A stretch of 64,000 nt of DNA from Variovorax sp. YR216 (GTDB lineage: Bacteria > Pseudomonadota > Gammaproteobacteria > Burkholderiales > Burkholderiaceae_C): positions 57,393-121,392 of the forward strand of contig NZ_FNRO01000020.1 in NCBI RefSeq assembly GCF_900107745.1. The letters run 5' to 3'. Below, in pieces: positions 8,838-17,288 of this stretch; the first letter of the stretch is position 1; every line of letters begins with the position of its first letter. Made by a program: the position numbers and the translations under genes. The notes under the pieces were generated by a model. That model did no database searches. It was not told the DNA's origin and was given only the letters and a program-made list of their open reading frames with translations.

Positions 8838-9296
8838 TCGAATCCTGAGTACATCCGCCGGGGGCGGGCCGTGCTGAAATACAAGCCGCGTGAGCCGAGG
8901 CAGACGCGGGTGCATCGCATTGCAACGACGTGGGGCCACTCTGGCCTTGCCTACTCGGACATGAGGAGCATGGAGACCACCATGCGTGTGTGGCAGGGTC
9001 GCTGGATCCGCGGATGGAGGCGCCGGACGGGCCCAACAGCATCTCGATTCTTCCGATCGCGGCGGAAACCATCGCTGTTGCTGGCAGCCTCGGGCGCTAA
9101 ATTCCGGCATCTCGTACGCCATGGTGCTAGACAGATACCGGTCACGCGAGCCGTTTGCCTTATGCCTGCTCTCGCAATCACAGATTTGCCGTCACCAGAA
9201 AGAAATTGAATCCGGTGCTTCGCAACCGCCCAAGGCACCGCGACAATCCGAATTTGATGGTGAAAGGGCCATCACGGCCACCTCGCGTTTCTGATC
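8838..9296. other. Gene-free stretch of about 460 bases
   Basis: Open frames here overlap on both strands and show no recognisable motif or signal peptide. I see no hairpin followed by a T-run. It presumably holds the promoter of the following eCIS-type gene. Confidence 0.4.
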
Positions 9297-10856
9297 ATGC
9301 ACGCCGCAAAGATCAACGCCCCGAAGGCGGGGTACGCCAATGCGCCTTGGCCGGGGCGGGCTCTATCGCGGCCAGCACTGGTGCAGCGCAAGTGCGCCTG
9401 TGGCGGCACGGCCGGAGTGAGTGGGTCCTGCGATGCATGCGAACGAGATCACATGACGGGCCTGCAGCGCCACGTCGTGGTGGGTGCGGCTGATGACGCC
9501 TACGAGCGCGAGGCGGACCGCGTGGCCGACGCCGTGGTCGCCGGGTCGGTTGCGCCCGCTCCGCGGGCCATCCAGCGCCTCTCGGAGCAGCCCAAGGGTT
9601 CTGCCGGCCATATGCCGGCCAGTGTCGGCCAGGCACTTTCAGGGACCGGACACGCACTCGAACCATCGCTGCGCGTCGAGATGGAACGGCATTTCGGACA
9701 CGAATTTTCGAAGGTGCGAGTGCATGCCGACGCCGCGGCCGATCGGTCGGCCCGGGATCTCGCAGCACATGCCTGGACACTCGGAAACGACATCGTGTTC
9801 GGCGCCGGCCGCTTCGCGCCGCAGACCAGCGAAGGACGTCGGCTGCTGGCGCACGAACTGACGCACGTCGTGCAGCAGTCGCAGGGGTCACGCGGGCCGC
9901 AGCACTTGCAGCGCGGCGGCTCGGGGCCCACAGCGAAACCCCACCACTGTGGAGGGTGGACCTGCGTGGCGCGCGGCGATTGCAACAACACTGACGACAT
10001 GAAGGCGCCGAACAGCGCGCCTTCCACGAGCTGGACGTTGACCGCCAATTTGGACCTGGACGTGCTGAAGGCCACCGAGATCCTGACACCGTCCGACGTG
10101 GGGCATGCTTTCGTCGAGTTCACCGAATCGAACGGGAACCGCTATACCTATGGCCACTATCGGGAAAAGCTTCAGGTGCCGACCGAGTTCAAGCCCGAAG
10201 TCCCGGGCTGCATGGCGCATCCGGATCAGACGCACGCCAGCTGCATCGACATGCGCATCCCGTATGTTCTCACGCAGGCCGAGTACGGCAAGGCGCTCGC
10301 CTTCGCCCAGAAGTGGTGCTTTGCCCAGCCGGCCTACAACATGTTGACCGCCAACTGCGCAACGTTCGTGGAGGCCGCGGTTCGCGAGGCCGGCAAGACG
10401 CTACCGAGTCCACGAGGTACGGTCGCTGCCGGCAAGTTCCATGCAGACAATCCAAACACGGTGTTTGAGGCCTACATCAGCCCATCGGACGACACCGCCT
10501 GGCGTGGGCGGGTCACTGGCGACTTCACGGGCTTCTACGACTATGCCGGTGGCAAGTCGATTTCCTTCCTGAGCTTCAGGCTGAAGACCAACGAGACGCA
10601 CACGGTTGGTGGAACGTACACCTACACCGGCAGCTCCGGCGACAAGATCAAGGGCACGCTCGAGGGGCAACTGATCTTTGACGTCGATTCCGCCACGAAA
10701 GCCGTGACCGCGACGGTCAGGTTCGACTGGCACGAACCCAGCGGCAGCGGTAAGGGCGTGTGGACCGTCAGCACCTCTGGTGCGCTGAAGGGGACATGGG
10801 GACGCGGCAGCGCCGACAGCGGTGTCGGCACGTGGGAGCTTTCAAAGAAGCCTTGA
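9297..10856 (+). CDS. eCIS-type DUF4157 protein with a permuted papain-like (NlpC/LRAT-like) domain
   Basis: This 519-residue protein opens with the typical eCIS-associated N-terminus: LVQRKCACGG followed by CDAC at residues about 24-44. A DUF4157 domain follows at about 110-195, with HFGHEFSKVRVH and a zinc-metallopeptidase-like HELTHVVQQ (H186, E187, H190). The middle carries GHAFVEF (H270) and TANCATFVEAA (C354), a His-before-Cys order as in circularly permuted NlpC/P60-LRAT-type hydrolases. The last 130 residues are Thr/Gly-rich beta-sheet (TYTYTGSSGDKIKGTLEG). DUF4157 proteins are usually cargo or toxins of extracellular contractile injection systems. No sheath, tube or baseplate genes are in this window, so it may be an orphan cargo. 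Confidence 0.78.
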   Translation: MHAAKINAPKAGYANAPWPGRALSRPALVQRKCACGGTAGVSGSCDACERDHMTGLQRHVVVGAADDAYEREADRVADAVVAGSVAPAPRAIQRLSEQPKGSAGHMPASVGQALSGTGHALEPSLRVEMERHFGHEFSKVRVHADAAADRSARDLAAHAWTLGNDIVFGAGRFAPQTSEGRRLLAHELTHVVQQSQGSRGPQHLQRGGSGPTAKPHHCGGWTCVARGDCNNTDDMKAPNSAPSTSWTLTANLDLDVLKATEILTPSDVGHAFVEFTESNGNRYTYGHYREKLQVPTEFKPEVPGCMAHPDQTHASCIDMRIPYVLTQAEYGKALAFAQKWCFAQPAYNMLTANCATFVEAAVREAGKTLPSPRGTVAAGKFHADNPNTVFEAYISPSDDTAWRGRVTGDFTGFYDYAGGKSISFLSFRLKTNETHTVGGTYTYTGSSGDKIKGTLEGQLIFDVDSATKAVTATVRFDWHEPSGSGKGVWTVSTSGALKGTWGRGSADSGVGTWELSKKP

Positions 10857-11011
10857 GGCGGGGATGCAAATATTCCGTGCGGCCGAACGGAGGGGCCCAT
10901 GCGTGACGCTGTTGCGATGTTTCCTCCTCAATCGAGGGGACATACGGCCTGAGCAAGTCGACTTGGGCAGTCAGGCTGCCTTGGCGCGCCCGCAATCGCC
11001 AATCGTCACCC

Positions 11012-11227
11012 CTATTCCTTGGGGACCACCATGATCCCGAGCATCAGCTGTGTGTTCAGCGAGGCCAATCGCTGAACCAACTCCCACTGCCTGGACATCA
11101 ACGACAAGAATTCCGGATCGGTCGGCAAAGCCCGGGCCGAAAGAGCAAGCTTCGAAAGCTCTTGAGTGATGTTCTGTTGCTCCATATAGATGGCATTTGC
11201 CGCTTCGGTGTATTCATTGAGCGTCAT
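11012..11227 (-). CDS. Small hypothetical helical protein
   Basis: This 71-residue protein begins MTLNEYTEAANAIYMEQQN and is predicted all-helical, with no cysteine and no signal peptide. A GGAG Shine-Dalgarno lies about eight bases before ATG 11227, which favours this start over a longer in-frame one at 11365. No family recognised. It is transcribed toward the end of the eCIS-type gene. Confidence 0.5.
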   Translation of the reverse strand: MTLNEYTEAANAIYMEQQNITQELSKLALSARALPTDPEFLSLMSRQWELVQRLASLNTQLMLGIMVVPKE

Positions 11228-11537
11228 CCGGCATCTCCATATGGGTCGCGTGCGTCGAATCTTAGCCGAATAGAGACTGTCGGGCTCAGCACGGATTGCA
11301 CGACGCGGGGAAACCAGACGCAACCACCCGGAGCGTGCGTGCCATCTACGCACTACAAGATTCATCGAGCGCGAGCATTTACTTGATGCAGTTCGCCCCG
11401 GTGCTTCTGCTCGGCGTCATGATGCATGCCGCGATGCCCTTCGTCTCGGGCATTGGCTCTGTCGGTTGGCCAGTCGTCGACCGGATCCCCGGACCGTCCG
11501 TAAGAGGAAGATGTCGCGATTCCCAGATCCGAAGCGC

Positions 11538-11819
11538 CTACGCTGAGGCGTTGACAGCATCCTTCAATGCTTTGCCTGCCGTGAATTTCGGCGCCTTGCT
11601 TGCTTTGATCGTCATTGGCTCACCGGTCGACGGATTGCGGCCGGTGCGCTCAGCACGGCTGGCCACGGCGAAATTGCCAAACCCGATCAGCTGCACGACT
11701 TCCCCACGTGCCAAAGCTCGCGTCAGGTTTTCAAGTGCTGAATCGAGCATGCGGCCCGCATCGGCCTTGCTGAGGCTGGTGTCCGCGGCGATCGCGGCGA
11801 TGAGTTCGGTCCTGTTCAA
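11538..11819 (-). CDS. HU-family DNA-binding protein
   Basis: This 93-residue protein has the standard HU/IHF layout: an N-terminal helical dimerisation part starting MNRTELIAAIAADTSLSKAD, then VVQLIGFGNFAVASRAERTGRNPSTGEPMTI, which matches the conserved GFG.F....R..R.G.NP.TG arm that wraps DNA. Length and motifs are complete. It is a nucleoid protein that bends DNA without strong sequence preference. It stands alone among small hypotheticals and decayed genes, so it is probably an accessory HU paralogue rather than the main copy. Confidence 0.93.
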   Translation of the reverse strand: MNRTELIAAIAADTSLSKADAGRMLDSALENLTRALARGEVVQLIGFGNFAVASRAERTGRNPSTGEPMTIKASKAPKFTAGKALKDAVNASA

Positions 11820-11987
11820 ACTGAGGTCCTTTTGAAAGAGTGATGAGCAGGATAGCCTGATCTGAGCTTCTCAGAGACTGACCGAAAGCAACGTTCCCTG
11901 TAGACGCGTGTGAGACTGTAAAGGGCCATCCGCGTGCTGCGATCGACCCACGAGCCCAGCGCCACAACCGGACCATCTGCGCCGGCG

Positions 11988-12152
11988 GGTCGCAAATTTT
12001 ACGAACGTCCATTGATGGTCCCTGTCGACCAGCGACGTCATCCGCAGTCGCTGGAGCTCGTGAGAATTGTGTCCCGCAGCGACCTCATCAAGCCCTCTTT
12101 GGCGCATTTTGACGAGGAAGAAAAGCGCGAACGAATGCGCGGCCTTCCCTAG
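11988..12152 (+). pseudogene. C-terminal fragment of a CBS-domain protein (ClC channel-like)
   Basis: The reading RIVSRSDLIKPSLAHFDEEE followed by KRERMRGLP and a stop resembles the end of the second CBS domain of bacterial ClC-type chloride channel proteins (V.GIVSRSDL.KPSL..F.EE..RER). The preceding PVDQRRHPQSLELV fits the strand before it. Nothing recognisable lies upstream, so this is a short remnant. Confidence 0.45.
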
Positions 12153-12699
12153 CGGGTGTGACTTTGGGCGACTGCGCCCTGAGACCTTCCCATCCAAGAC
12201 CCTCATCAATTTTCTGTCGAACGCCGCGCGCGCTGAACCGACAGCGCGATCGCCCGACCGACGAATGCGCCGTCATCGGTGTCGTTCGCGGCGCACCTGA
12301 TCGCCGCGACTGCAACATCCACCCCGTCGTTGGCAGAGGGCGCCTTCTGATCGCGCCGACGGCTGCCTCTCGGAGGGACGGTGGTGACCATCGGTGTGTC
12401 GGGCATTGCCAGCCCGTTCCGCAGCTTCCTCGCCATGGAGAGGAAGGACGCGCTGGCGACGCCCTACGAGGTGCTGGTCTGTGCGAGAACCTGGAGCCGA
12501 CGCAACGGATCCATCGCTACGCCTGGCTGCAGCTGTACCTCAAGCGGCGAAGCGCTCTCGTACTATTCCGAGGCGGGCCCACTTGATCTCGTATCGATTC
12601 GGCCAGCCGCCTTTGGGCCACTGACACCAGGCCGGTGCTCGGGCCTTTCGACTTCGATCCGCAGGGGCTCCTCATGACTGCCGGCTTGCCGCGACGCGA
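12153..12699. other. Gene-free stretch of about 550 bases
   Basis: Overlapping short frames on both strands carry no motif that I can assign. Flanking fragments of a CBS protein and a Bug/TctC receptor suggest that this is debris of former genes. Confidence 0.4.
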
Positions 12700-12894
12700 G
12701 ACGCCCCGGGTGTGCCGAACGACATTCGCGTCAAGTTCTCGAAGGCCTTCGACGAGATTTTTCGTATCCCGAAGGTTATCGAAACCATGGCGGCGAACGC
12801 CGTGACCCCTGAGCATCTGGACTCGGACGCCACGCAAAAGGAACTGCGCGACACCGGCAAGAGCTGGGCCAGCTTGCAAAGCGCATCAGCCTGA
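12700..12894 (+). pseudogene. C-terminal remnant of a Bug/TctC-type solute receptor
   Basis: The frame reads VPNDIRVKFSKAFDEIF, later PKVIETMAANAVTPEHLDSD, and ends KELRDTGKSWASLQSASA. This matches the usual tail of Bug/TctC periplasmic receptors (P..I...L..A......P.V.......A..P........L..E...W). No ligand-binding core precedes it. Identification rests on a short, variable region. Confidence 0.4.
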
Positions 12895-12996
12895 AACTCG
12901 ACTAGGACTCATACGGTGAGCAAGTCTGTCCGACGGTCTCGTTCCGCGCGACCGGTTTGCGGACGGTCACCGAACCTGCACGACATCATCCCTTCC

Positions 12997-13305
12997 CTAT
13001 AACCCATGAACAATGAAGGTCGCGTCCGAGGAGGGTACTAACAGGGTCGCCTCGCCGACCCGGGTGAATCGATACTCCTTGCCATCGATCACGATCGACT
13101 TCATGTTCGTCCAGACCCGGTACTCGAGGCCGCCAACCGTAGGGGTTACTCCTAAAACCTTGAGCACAGGTGGCACGTTCACCCTGAAAGCGATGTGGGC
13201 TGCGGCACTTCTGGTCCCGATGCTCGACTCAGAAGCGCAGGGCTCGGCAAGTGCCAGCAGAACCATCGAGACGGCAATCCCTCTCACGTCTACACAATCA
13301 TGCAA
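12997..13305 (-). CDS. Small exported hypothetical protein
   Basis: This 102-residue protein has a likely signal peptide: RGIAVSMVLLALAEPCASES spans a hydrophobic core and an Ala-x-Ser-like cleavage site. The mature part is beta-rich, with FRVNVPPVLKVLGV and SIVIDGKEYRFTRVGEATLLV. No family recognised. The annotated ATG has no good ribosome-binding site, and an in-frame GTG at 13287 would place the signal peptide closer to the start. It lies just downstream, on the same strand, of the duplicated hypothetical gene. Confidence 0.55.
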   Translation of the reverse strand: MHDCVDVRGIAVSMVLLALAEPCASESSIGTRSAAAHIAFRVNVPPVLKVLGVTPTVGGLEYRVWTNMKSIVIDGKEYRFTRVGEATLLVPSSDATFIVHGL

Positions 13306-13341
13306 AGTCTTGTTGGGTGCTTCGATTCGGGTCTCGGGCCG

Positions 13342-14094
13342 TTATCTCAAATCATTGAGATCGACGAAGTTGCTCTCGATCCACACGCGGCCCTCTTCGT
13401 TCAAGGCGAAACTCAATGCCTTCTCCTTGGAAAGCTTCTTTTCCTGAATCGCTCGGGACAGTGGATCTGCACGCCCTACTTCGCCACGCCTGCGGTTGTA
13501 GATGTGCTCCACGCCATCGCCGTCGCTGTAGCTGTACGACACTGTGATGCCGTCCAGGTCAGCGAGAGGCTGCAGGAACGCAATGAACTGCGAGGCGGTG
13601 ATCCCATCGGCCTTGATCGCATTCCAGTGCTTGTACAGGGCTGACTTCACCACCATCTGTTCGCAGTGGGGCGTCGCGGATCCCTGGTGTGCCGGAACCG
13701 CGGCGACTGTCGACCCGAGACTCTCCACGTCAGCGTTCCTGCGGAAGAAGTTGACCACGGCGCCCAGGAACGTCTTGGCGTCTGGTTGGGCCGATGGTTG
13801 ACTGTCCAAACTGTGTGGCACCGTCTCGATTTCGACTTCGCGTTTGTCCGTCTGGCCCTTGCGACCGCTTCTATCTGTGCCGGTCACAGTGCCGAGCCTC
13901 GATGTGCGACGAGACCAAAGAAAAAAGTCCTCCGCTTCAGGATCTTCGTATGGGTGGTACTCATAAGTTCTCAATCTTTCTGAGCTCGAATCACTCGCAC
14001 GGTGCGCGCCCGTTCTGGATGTTGTTTGACGCAGTTGATGAATCGAATCGTGCTTAGCTACCTTCACTTTTTCAATGCCACTTCTTGGCAACAT
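13342..14094 (-). CDS. Conserved hypothetical protein, paralogue of the gene at 31694
   Basis: The 250-residue frame shares its C-terminal 110 residues almost completely with the protein encoded at 31694-32236 (ALYKHWNAIKADGITASQF, LADLDGITVSYSYSD, ALSFALNEEGRVWIESNF). The ATG overlaps the stop of the preceding pab remnant (TGATG), the same arrangement as in the intact locus. The middle (about 60-100) is polar and divergent; an extra base relative to the other copy keeps this frame open through the region. The function is unknown; the conserved part looks like a small mixed alpha/beta domain. Confidence 0.6.
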   Translation of the reverse strand: MLPRSGIEKVKVAKHDSIHQLRQTTSRTGAHRASDSSSERLRTYEYHPYEDPEAEDFFLWSRRTSRLGTVTGTDRSGRKGQTDKREVEIETVPHSLDSQPSAQPDAKTFLGAVVNFFRRNADVESLGSTVAAVPAHQGSATPHCEQMVVKSALYKHWNAIKADGITASQFIAFLQPLADLDGITVSYSYSDGDGVEHIYNRRRGEVGRADPLSRAIQEKKLSKEKALSFALNEEGRVWIESNFVDLNDLR

Positions 14095-14535
14095 CAACTT
14101 GGATTTGAACCCCCGGAGCGAACTGAACCTCTATTCATCCGCGCAAGCTGTTCACGAACGCGATGGCCTCCGCGCGCGACAGGTCCTCGACCCTCACGAT
14201 GCCCTCCGCCACCCGTCGGTCTGCAAGCGTCTGCGCCCGACCGACGCCAGGAGCAGGCCGCATGCGAGCGACGGCGAGATCCAGCGGTCACGGAGCCACA
14301 CAGCGACATTGCCGGGCGTGAACTCCGTCACCTCTCTGGCCTCCTTCCAAAGGAGTGTGTCGAACACACCTTCAGCCGGAGCGAAGGCCTCATAGTGGGC
14401 GCGCCGTGTGGTCTTGTGGCGCACGAACTCACGATGGGCTTGGCGCACTGGGTACGGGCGCGGGATGAGTCAAGGGCAAAAAGGCGCGATTCTCGCGGCC
14501 CAGCGCCGGTAGAAAAACGGCGGCTTGTCACATAT
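14094..14535 (-). pseudogene. Remnant of the pabC-like end of pab
   Basis: The translated fragment REFVRHKTTRRAHYEAFAP, with EGVFDTLLW, EVTEFTPGNVAV and ISPSLACGLL, matches the aminodeoxychorismate lyase end of the intact fusion at 32442-34193. A frameshift after ACGLL throws the last 30 codons out of frame, and the PabB part is deleted. Upstream, the fragment is joined directly to the sequence that precedes the intact gene. Confidence 0.85.
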
Positions 14536-14536
14536 G
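14476..14536 (-). promoter_or_regulatory. Promoter-like repeat, copy A
   Basis: On the minus strand this reads GTTTTTC, 18 variable bases, then AGAATCGCGCCTTTTTGC, preceded by a conserved CATATGTGAC-like block. The same two blocks with 17-18 base spacing recur at 34214 and 38924 upstream of other genes. Conserved ends around a diverged spacer of that length suggest a sigma-factor promoter. This copy faces the pab remnant. Confidence 0.5.
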
Positions 14537-14697
14537 GGGGCTGTTCGATATGGATGTGCCCACTGGCGATTGCGATGAAAATCCACGAGCGGGATGAACA
14601 TCACTCTTGACCGTAGGTACACCGAACTGCATCAGCATCCGCGCAGTAGAAGCCGCGACGCCTGCCGGCGTGGTCTCACTTCCTGGTCGCCGCTTCC

Positions 14698-15129
14698 TTA
14701 GCCACGCAAACTCCGCTCCAGATGCGTGATGTACTTGTGGGCGGCTTCGCACTCGATAGCCATGAGGATTCTCAACCGTGTGAGTTCGCTGTCGTTCGGC
14801 CCGGGGCCGATACGCCCCGCAATTTGCGCATTGGCGGCAGCCACACTGTCGTGCACGCGCTTTCTTTGGGTTCTTGCCCTCTCCCAGGCATCCTTGAGAT
14901 GCTGCGTTTCGTTCTGCGGATGGGTAATGAACATACCCCCGCACCATCGAAAATCCCGCTGAACACAGCCTGAACGCGACTCTTGCGCCGCGCACCGCAA
15001 GGGGCAGCACGGGCTGAGCGCAGCGCAGTCGGCACAAGCCTTGCACGTCTGCGGCTTCTCTTCGCTCAGCGTGAGATATTCCGTTGTCGCTCGCAGCAAG
15101 TCGGTCAGCCGCACCTCTTTTTTCTTCAA
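14698..15129 (-). CDS. Cysteine-rich hypothetical protein
   Basis: This 143-residue protein starts MKKKEVRLTDLLRATTEYL. It carries a compact cluster of cysteines: CKACADCAALSPCCPLRC at about residues 29-46, then C56 and C64. A predicted coiled or helical segment follows, with HLKDAWERARTQRKRVHDSV and a helical tail ending HLERSLRG. The cysteine spacing suggests metal binding but matches no motif I can name. There is no signal peptide. It diverges from the small membrane protein at 15150. Confidence 0.6.
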   Translation of the reverse strand: MKKKEVRLTDLLRATTEYLTLSEEKPQTCKACADCAALSPCCPLRCAAQESRSGCVQRDFRWCGGMFITHPQNETQHLKDAWERARTQRKRVHDSVAAANAQIAGRIGPGPNDSELTRLRILMAIECEAAHKYITHLERSLRG

Positions 15130-15149
15130 TTGGAGCTATCTTCGGATTC

Positions 15150-15353
15150 ATGAAGACTGCCACTGACTGCCAAACCTTGGACGACTCGCAGCGCCCGGCG
15201 ATCAATCATGCGGTCGACCGGGAGATGCGCATTTTCAGGCAGGCTGAAGAGAGGAACACGCCGACTCTGACGGAACGCAAATGGTTCCCGTGGGTCGCTT
15301 TGCCAGCCGGTGTCGCGCTCGGCGTGTTGGCGGCATTGAGGTTTGGCGCGTAG
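15150..15353 (+). CDS. Small protein with C-terminal membrane anchor
   Basis: This 67-residue protein begins MKTATDCQTLDDSQRPAIN and has a polar N-terminal half. One predicted transmembrane helix lies at the C-terminus, WVALPAGVALGVLAALRFGA, giving a tail-anchored arrangement. A GGAG lies 15 bases before the ATG, which is rather far. No family recognised. Confidence 0.45.
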   Translation: MKTATDCQTLDDSQRPAINHAVDREMRIFRQAEERNTPTLTERKWFPWVALPAGVALGVLAALRFGA

Positions 15354-15815
15354 GGGGTGCTCTGACCCTCAGCGCTCTCGCGAGCCTCTGTGATGAATGT
15401 ATCCCCCCTCTGTTCAGGTCAGGCGACACGACAAACTGACCCGCCATGCGCATTGTCGTGTCGCCTGACATCTTGCAGCCATACGTGTCGAACGCACGAC
15501 CTCTGACCTATTGCGAGATCGAACGTCGCCGAGATTGAACACACCCTATGTATCGCGACCCAGCAGGTCGACGCCGGCGCGTGTCACCGCGGGGGGTTGA
15601 AGCCTCGCGACTCGCGCGGACACCTCGGGGCCCGAGCCACTCAAGACGAGGCGCCGATGTGACGAACATGGGGTCTCCACGCAAGGAAGCAGCGCGGCGG
15701 CACGCTCGCCTCCCGTTTCCAATCGGATCGCTCCATCACGGCCAAACATAAGTTATGGGTCCGATTCTTTTTAACTCTAGGTTGTTGCAGCCACGCAGCA
15801 GATGAAGCCGAATGG
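15354..15815. other. Gene-free stretch with a long perfect inverted repeat
   Basis: No convincing coding frame. The notable content is the 17-base inverted repeat at 15418-15469, listed separately. Confidence 0.5.
15418..15469. repeat. Perfect 17-bp inverted repeat with 18-base loop
   Basis: The arm GTCAGGCGACACGACAA (15418-15434) is followed after 18 bases by its exact reverse complement (15453-15469). There is no T-run on either side, so it is not a typical intrinsic terminator. Possibilities are a recombinase or transposase site, an operator, or a structured RNA. Confidence 0.8.
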
Positions 15816-15871
15816 CCTCAGATTTCGCTCGCGCTCGCGTCCTCCGTGGACAGTCCTCTTACGATTGAGTC

Positions 15872-16630
15872 ATGGGTGCAGGGTTGCAGGTGCGGGACGA
15901 GTTGAGCCAATCCTTCTTTTGGCTCCGGCAGTTCGAGATGAGGGTGCGAGGCGTCGATGGCGGCGCTCGCTGGTACACCTCTTCCGAATTGGAAGCACGC
16001 ATTCAGTACTCCTGGTTCGAAGCCGCTGTCGCCGGCTCTCCAACGCTTTGCATCTCCAACCTTCGCTTCTTCAGCACCGTCGCCGGCCAAGGCTTCATTG
16101 AAGCCTTGGCCGACTGGTTCTCCAGCGCGCATCACGCGCTCGAGGCCGAAGTACTCGTCATTGAACATCCGGGCGGCGCTGCTTTGTGCGAGTGGCTTGC
16201 GGCCAGTGCATTCGAGCGCTCCGGCGCCTCTGGTGGGCTTGCCCATTCCTGGTACTTCAAGCGCACTCCCGTAAGGATCGAAGCGCCCATGGCAGCCAAG
16301 CCACCACAAGAGGCACTCACAGGCATCTGGCTAGGCCTCGAAGGATTCGTTGGGAAAAGCAACGCGAACGACGCGTACGAGGAAGAGGAGACACAAGTGG
16401 CATCTAAAGCAGCACTGGGCGGCAGCAATCGAGACGCGATCATGTCCGCACTTCGCAACTCCAAGGGTCCTGCTGACGGCTTCGTCGTGGCCAAGGCGGC
16501 CAAGGTGAGTCCTTTGCAAGCAACTCGAGCGATGGAAAAAATGGTGGCCGAAGGTCTGTTGGTCAAGAAGGACACTCTGGATGGCTTCAACGACCCCTCC
16601 GCCACTTTCGAAGCGATGCCTCCTCCCTAG
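15872..16630 (+). CDS. Hypothetical protein with C-terminal winged-helix-like segment
   Basis: This 252-residue protein has two parts. Residues 1-165 form an aromatic-rich globular part (WYTSSELEARIQYSWFEAAV, LADWFSSAHHALEAEVLVIE). After an acidic linker, EEEET at about 169, residues 180-240 look like a winged helix: RDAIMSALRNSKGPADGF, then VAKAAKVSPLQATRAMEKMV, then AEGLLVKKD. Such a tail would suit DNA binding or a regulatory role. I recognise no family for the N-terminal part. ATG 15872 is the first in frame. Confidence 0.6.
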   Translation: MGAGLQVRDELSQSFFWLRQFEMRVRGVDGGARWYTSSELEARIQYSWFEAAVAGSPTLCISNLRFFSTVAGQGFIEALADWFSSAHHALEAEVLVIEHPGGAALCEWLAASAFERSGASGGLAHSWYFKRTPVRIEAPMAAKPPQEALTGIWLGLEGFVGKSNANDAYEEEETQVASKAALGGSNRDAIMSALRNSKGPADGFVVAKAAKVSPLQATRAMEKMVAEGLLVKKDTLDGFNDPSATFEAMPPP

Positions 16631-16748
16631 CGAACAGGGTTGGCCGTCGCACCGTCATCCGGAGCGCTCCTCCTCCGAATTGATGAGGCATCGGATGTCC
16701 AACCGCCGTGTGTCCGAGGCACACTGGGTGAAAGTGATCCCGATCATC

Positions 16749-16961
16749 ATGAACCACCCGAACCATCTTCCTCCCAGTCACCAGATCTTGAACGCCGCGC
16801 GCGATGCGAGTGGGGGCGACATCGCGCGGGCTATGCGTTGGTATCGGACCGAGCCGATCATTCCGCTGGAGTACAAGACTGCTGAAAGACTGGTTGCGGA
16901 AGGACGTGCGAACGACGTGCTTCTCGCGATGAGTTCCTCGGGGGTCGGCCTCACCAGGTGA
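16749..16961 (+). CDS. Small MbcA/ParS-like protein, paralogue of 44616
   Basis: The 70-residue product shares ILNAARDASGGDIARAMRW, YRTEPIIPLEYKTAERLVAEGR and a DV..AM end with the protein at 44616-44831. The W-x-R-T...P-x...T-A...L...G....V pattern resembles the toxin-binding C-terminal domain of MbcA/ParS/Xre (DUF2384) antitoxins, but the N-terminal helix-turn-helix is missing and no RES toxin is adjacent. About 75 bases upstream are also conserved between the two copies, suggesting a shared promoter. The ATG is chosen by alignment with the paralogue. Confidence 0.5.
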   Translation: MNHPNHLPPSHQILNAARDASGGDIARAMRWYRTEPIIPLEYKTAERLVAEGRANDVLLAMSSSGVGLTR

Positions 16962-17288
16962 TGCGCGCAGGCCGTGCGCGTCGATCCCGAGAAATCGCGG
17001 CTGCATTGATTCAGCACAGCCATCGGGCGAATCAACCCCGGTCGCCGGCCCGGCCGGTTGTGACCCTGTCTTAAGCTTTGGACGTCGCTCTTCTTGAGCA
17101 CGGCTCTGATGGTGCTCGAATACCTCAAATCGAATCCTTCTTGGGCGCGGGTGTAGTTGCCGGCAGTCCTGGTTCGGTAAAGGCGCTACAGCCAGGTGCG
17201 CCCGGTTCTCAGGCGGCACCGCGCCCGAGCAGGTCTTTCGGATCCTTTGGCGGTTCGATGCTTGGCGGGCAAGCTGCGCACGACGCTC

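Larger units (their letters stand above)
13320..14610. repeat. Partial copy of the pab region (copy 1)
   Basis: This segment matches 31670-34340. It contains, in the same order and strand, the conserved hypothetical gene, the C-terminal part of the pab gene and the pab upstream element. About 1.39 kb of pab is missing at a junction near 14447, which joins the equivalents of about 32797 and 34187. The pab fragment is frameshifted while the full gene is intact in the other copy, so this is likely the derived copy. Confidence 0.8.

Noticed and set aside
14528..15205. A 225-codon minus-strand frame over the cysteine-rich gene
   Set aside because: It overlaps the better-supported 143-residue frame in another phase and reads as low-complexity shadow text.
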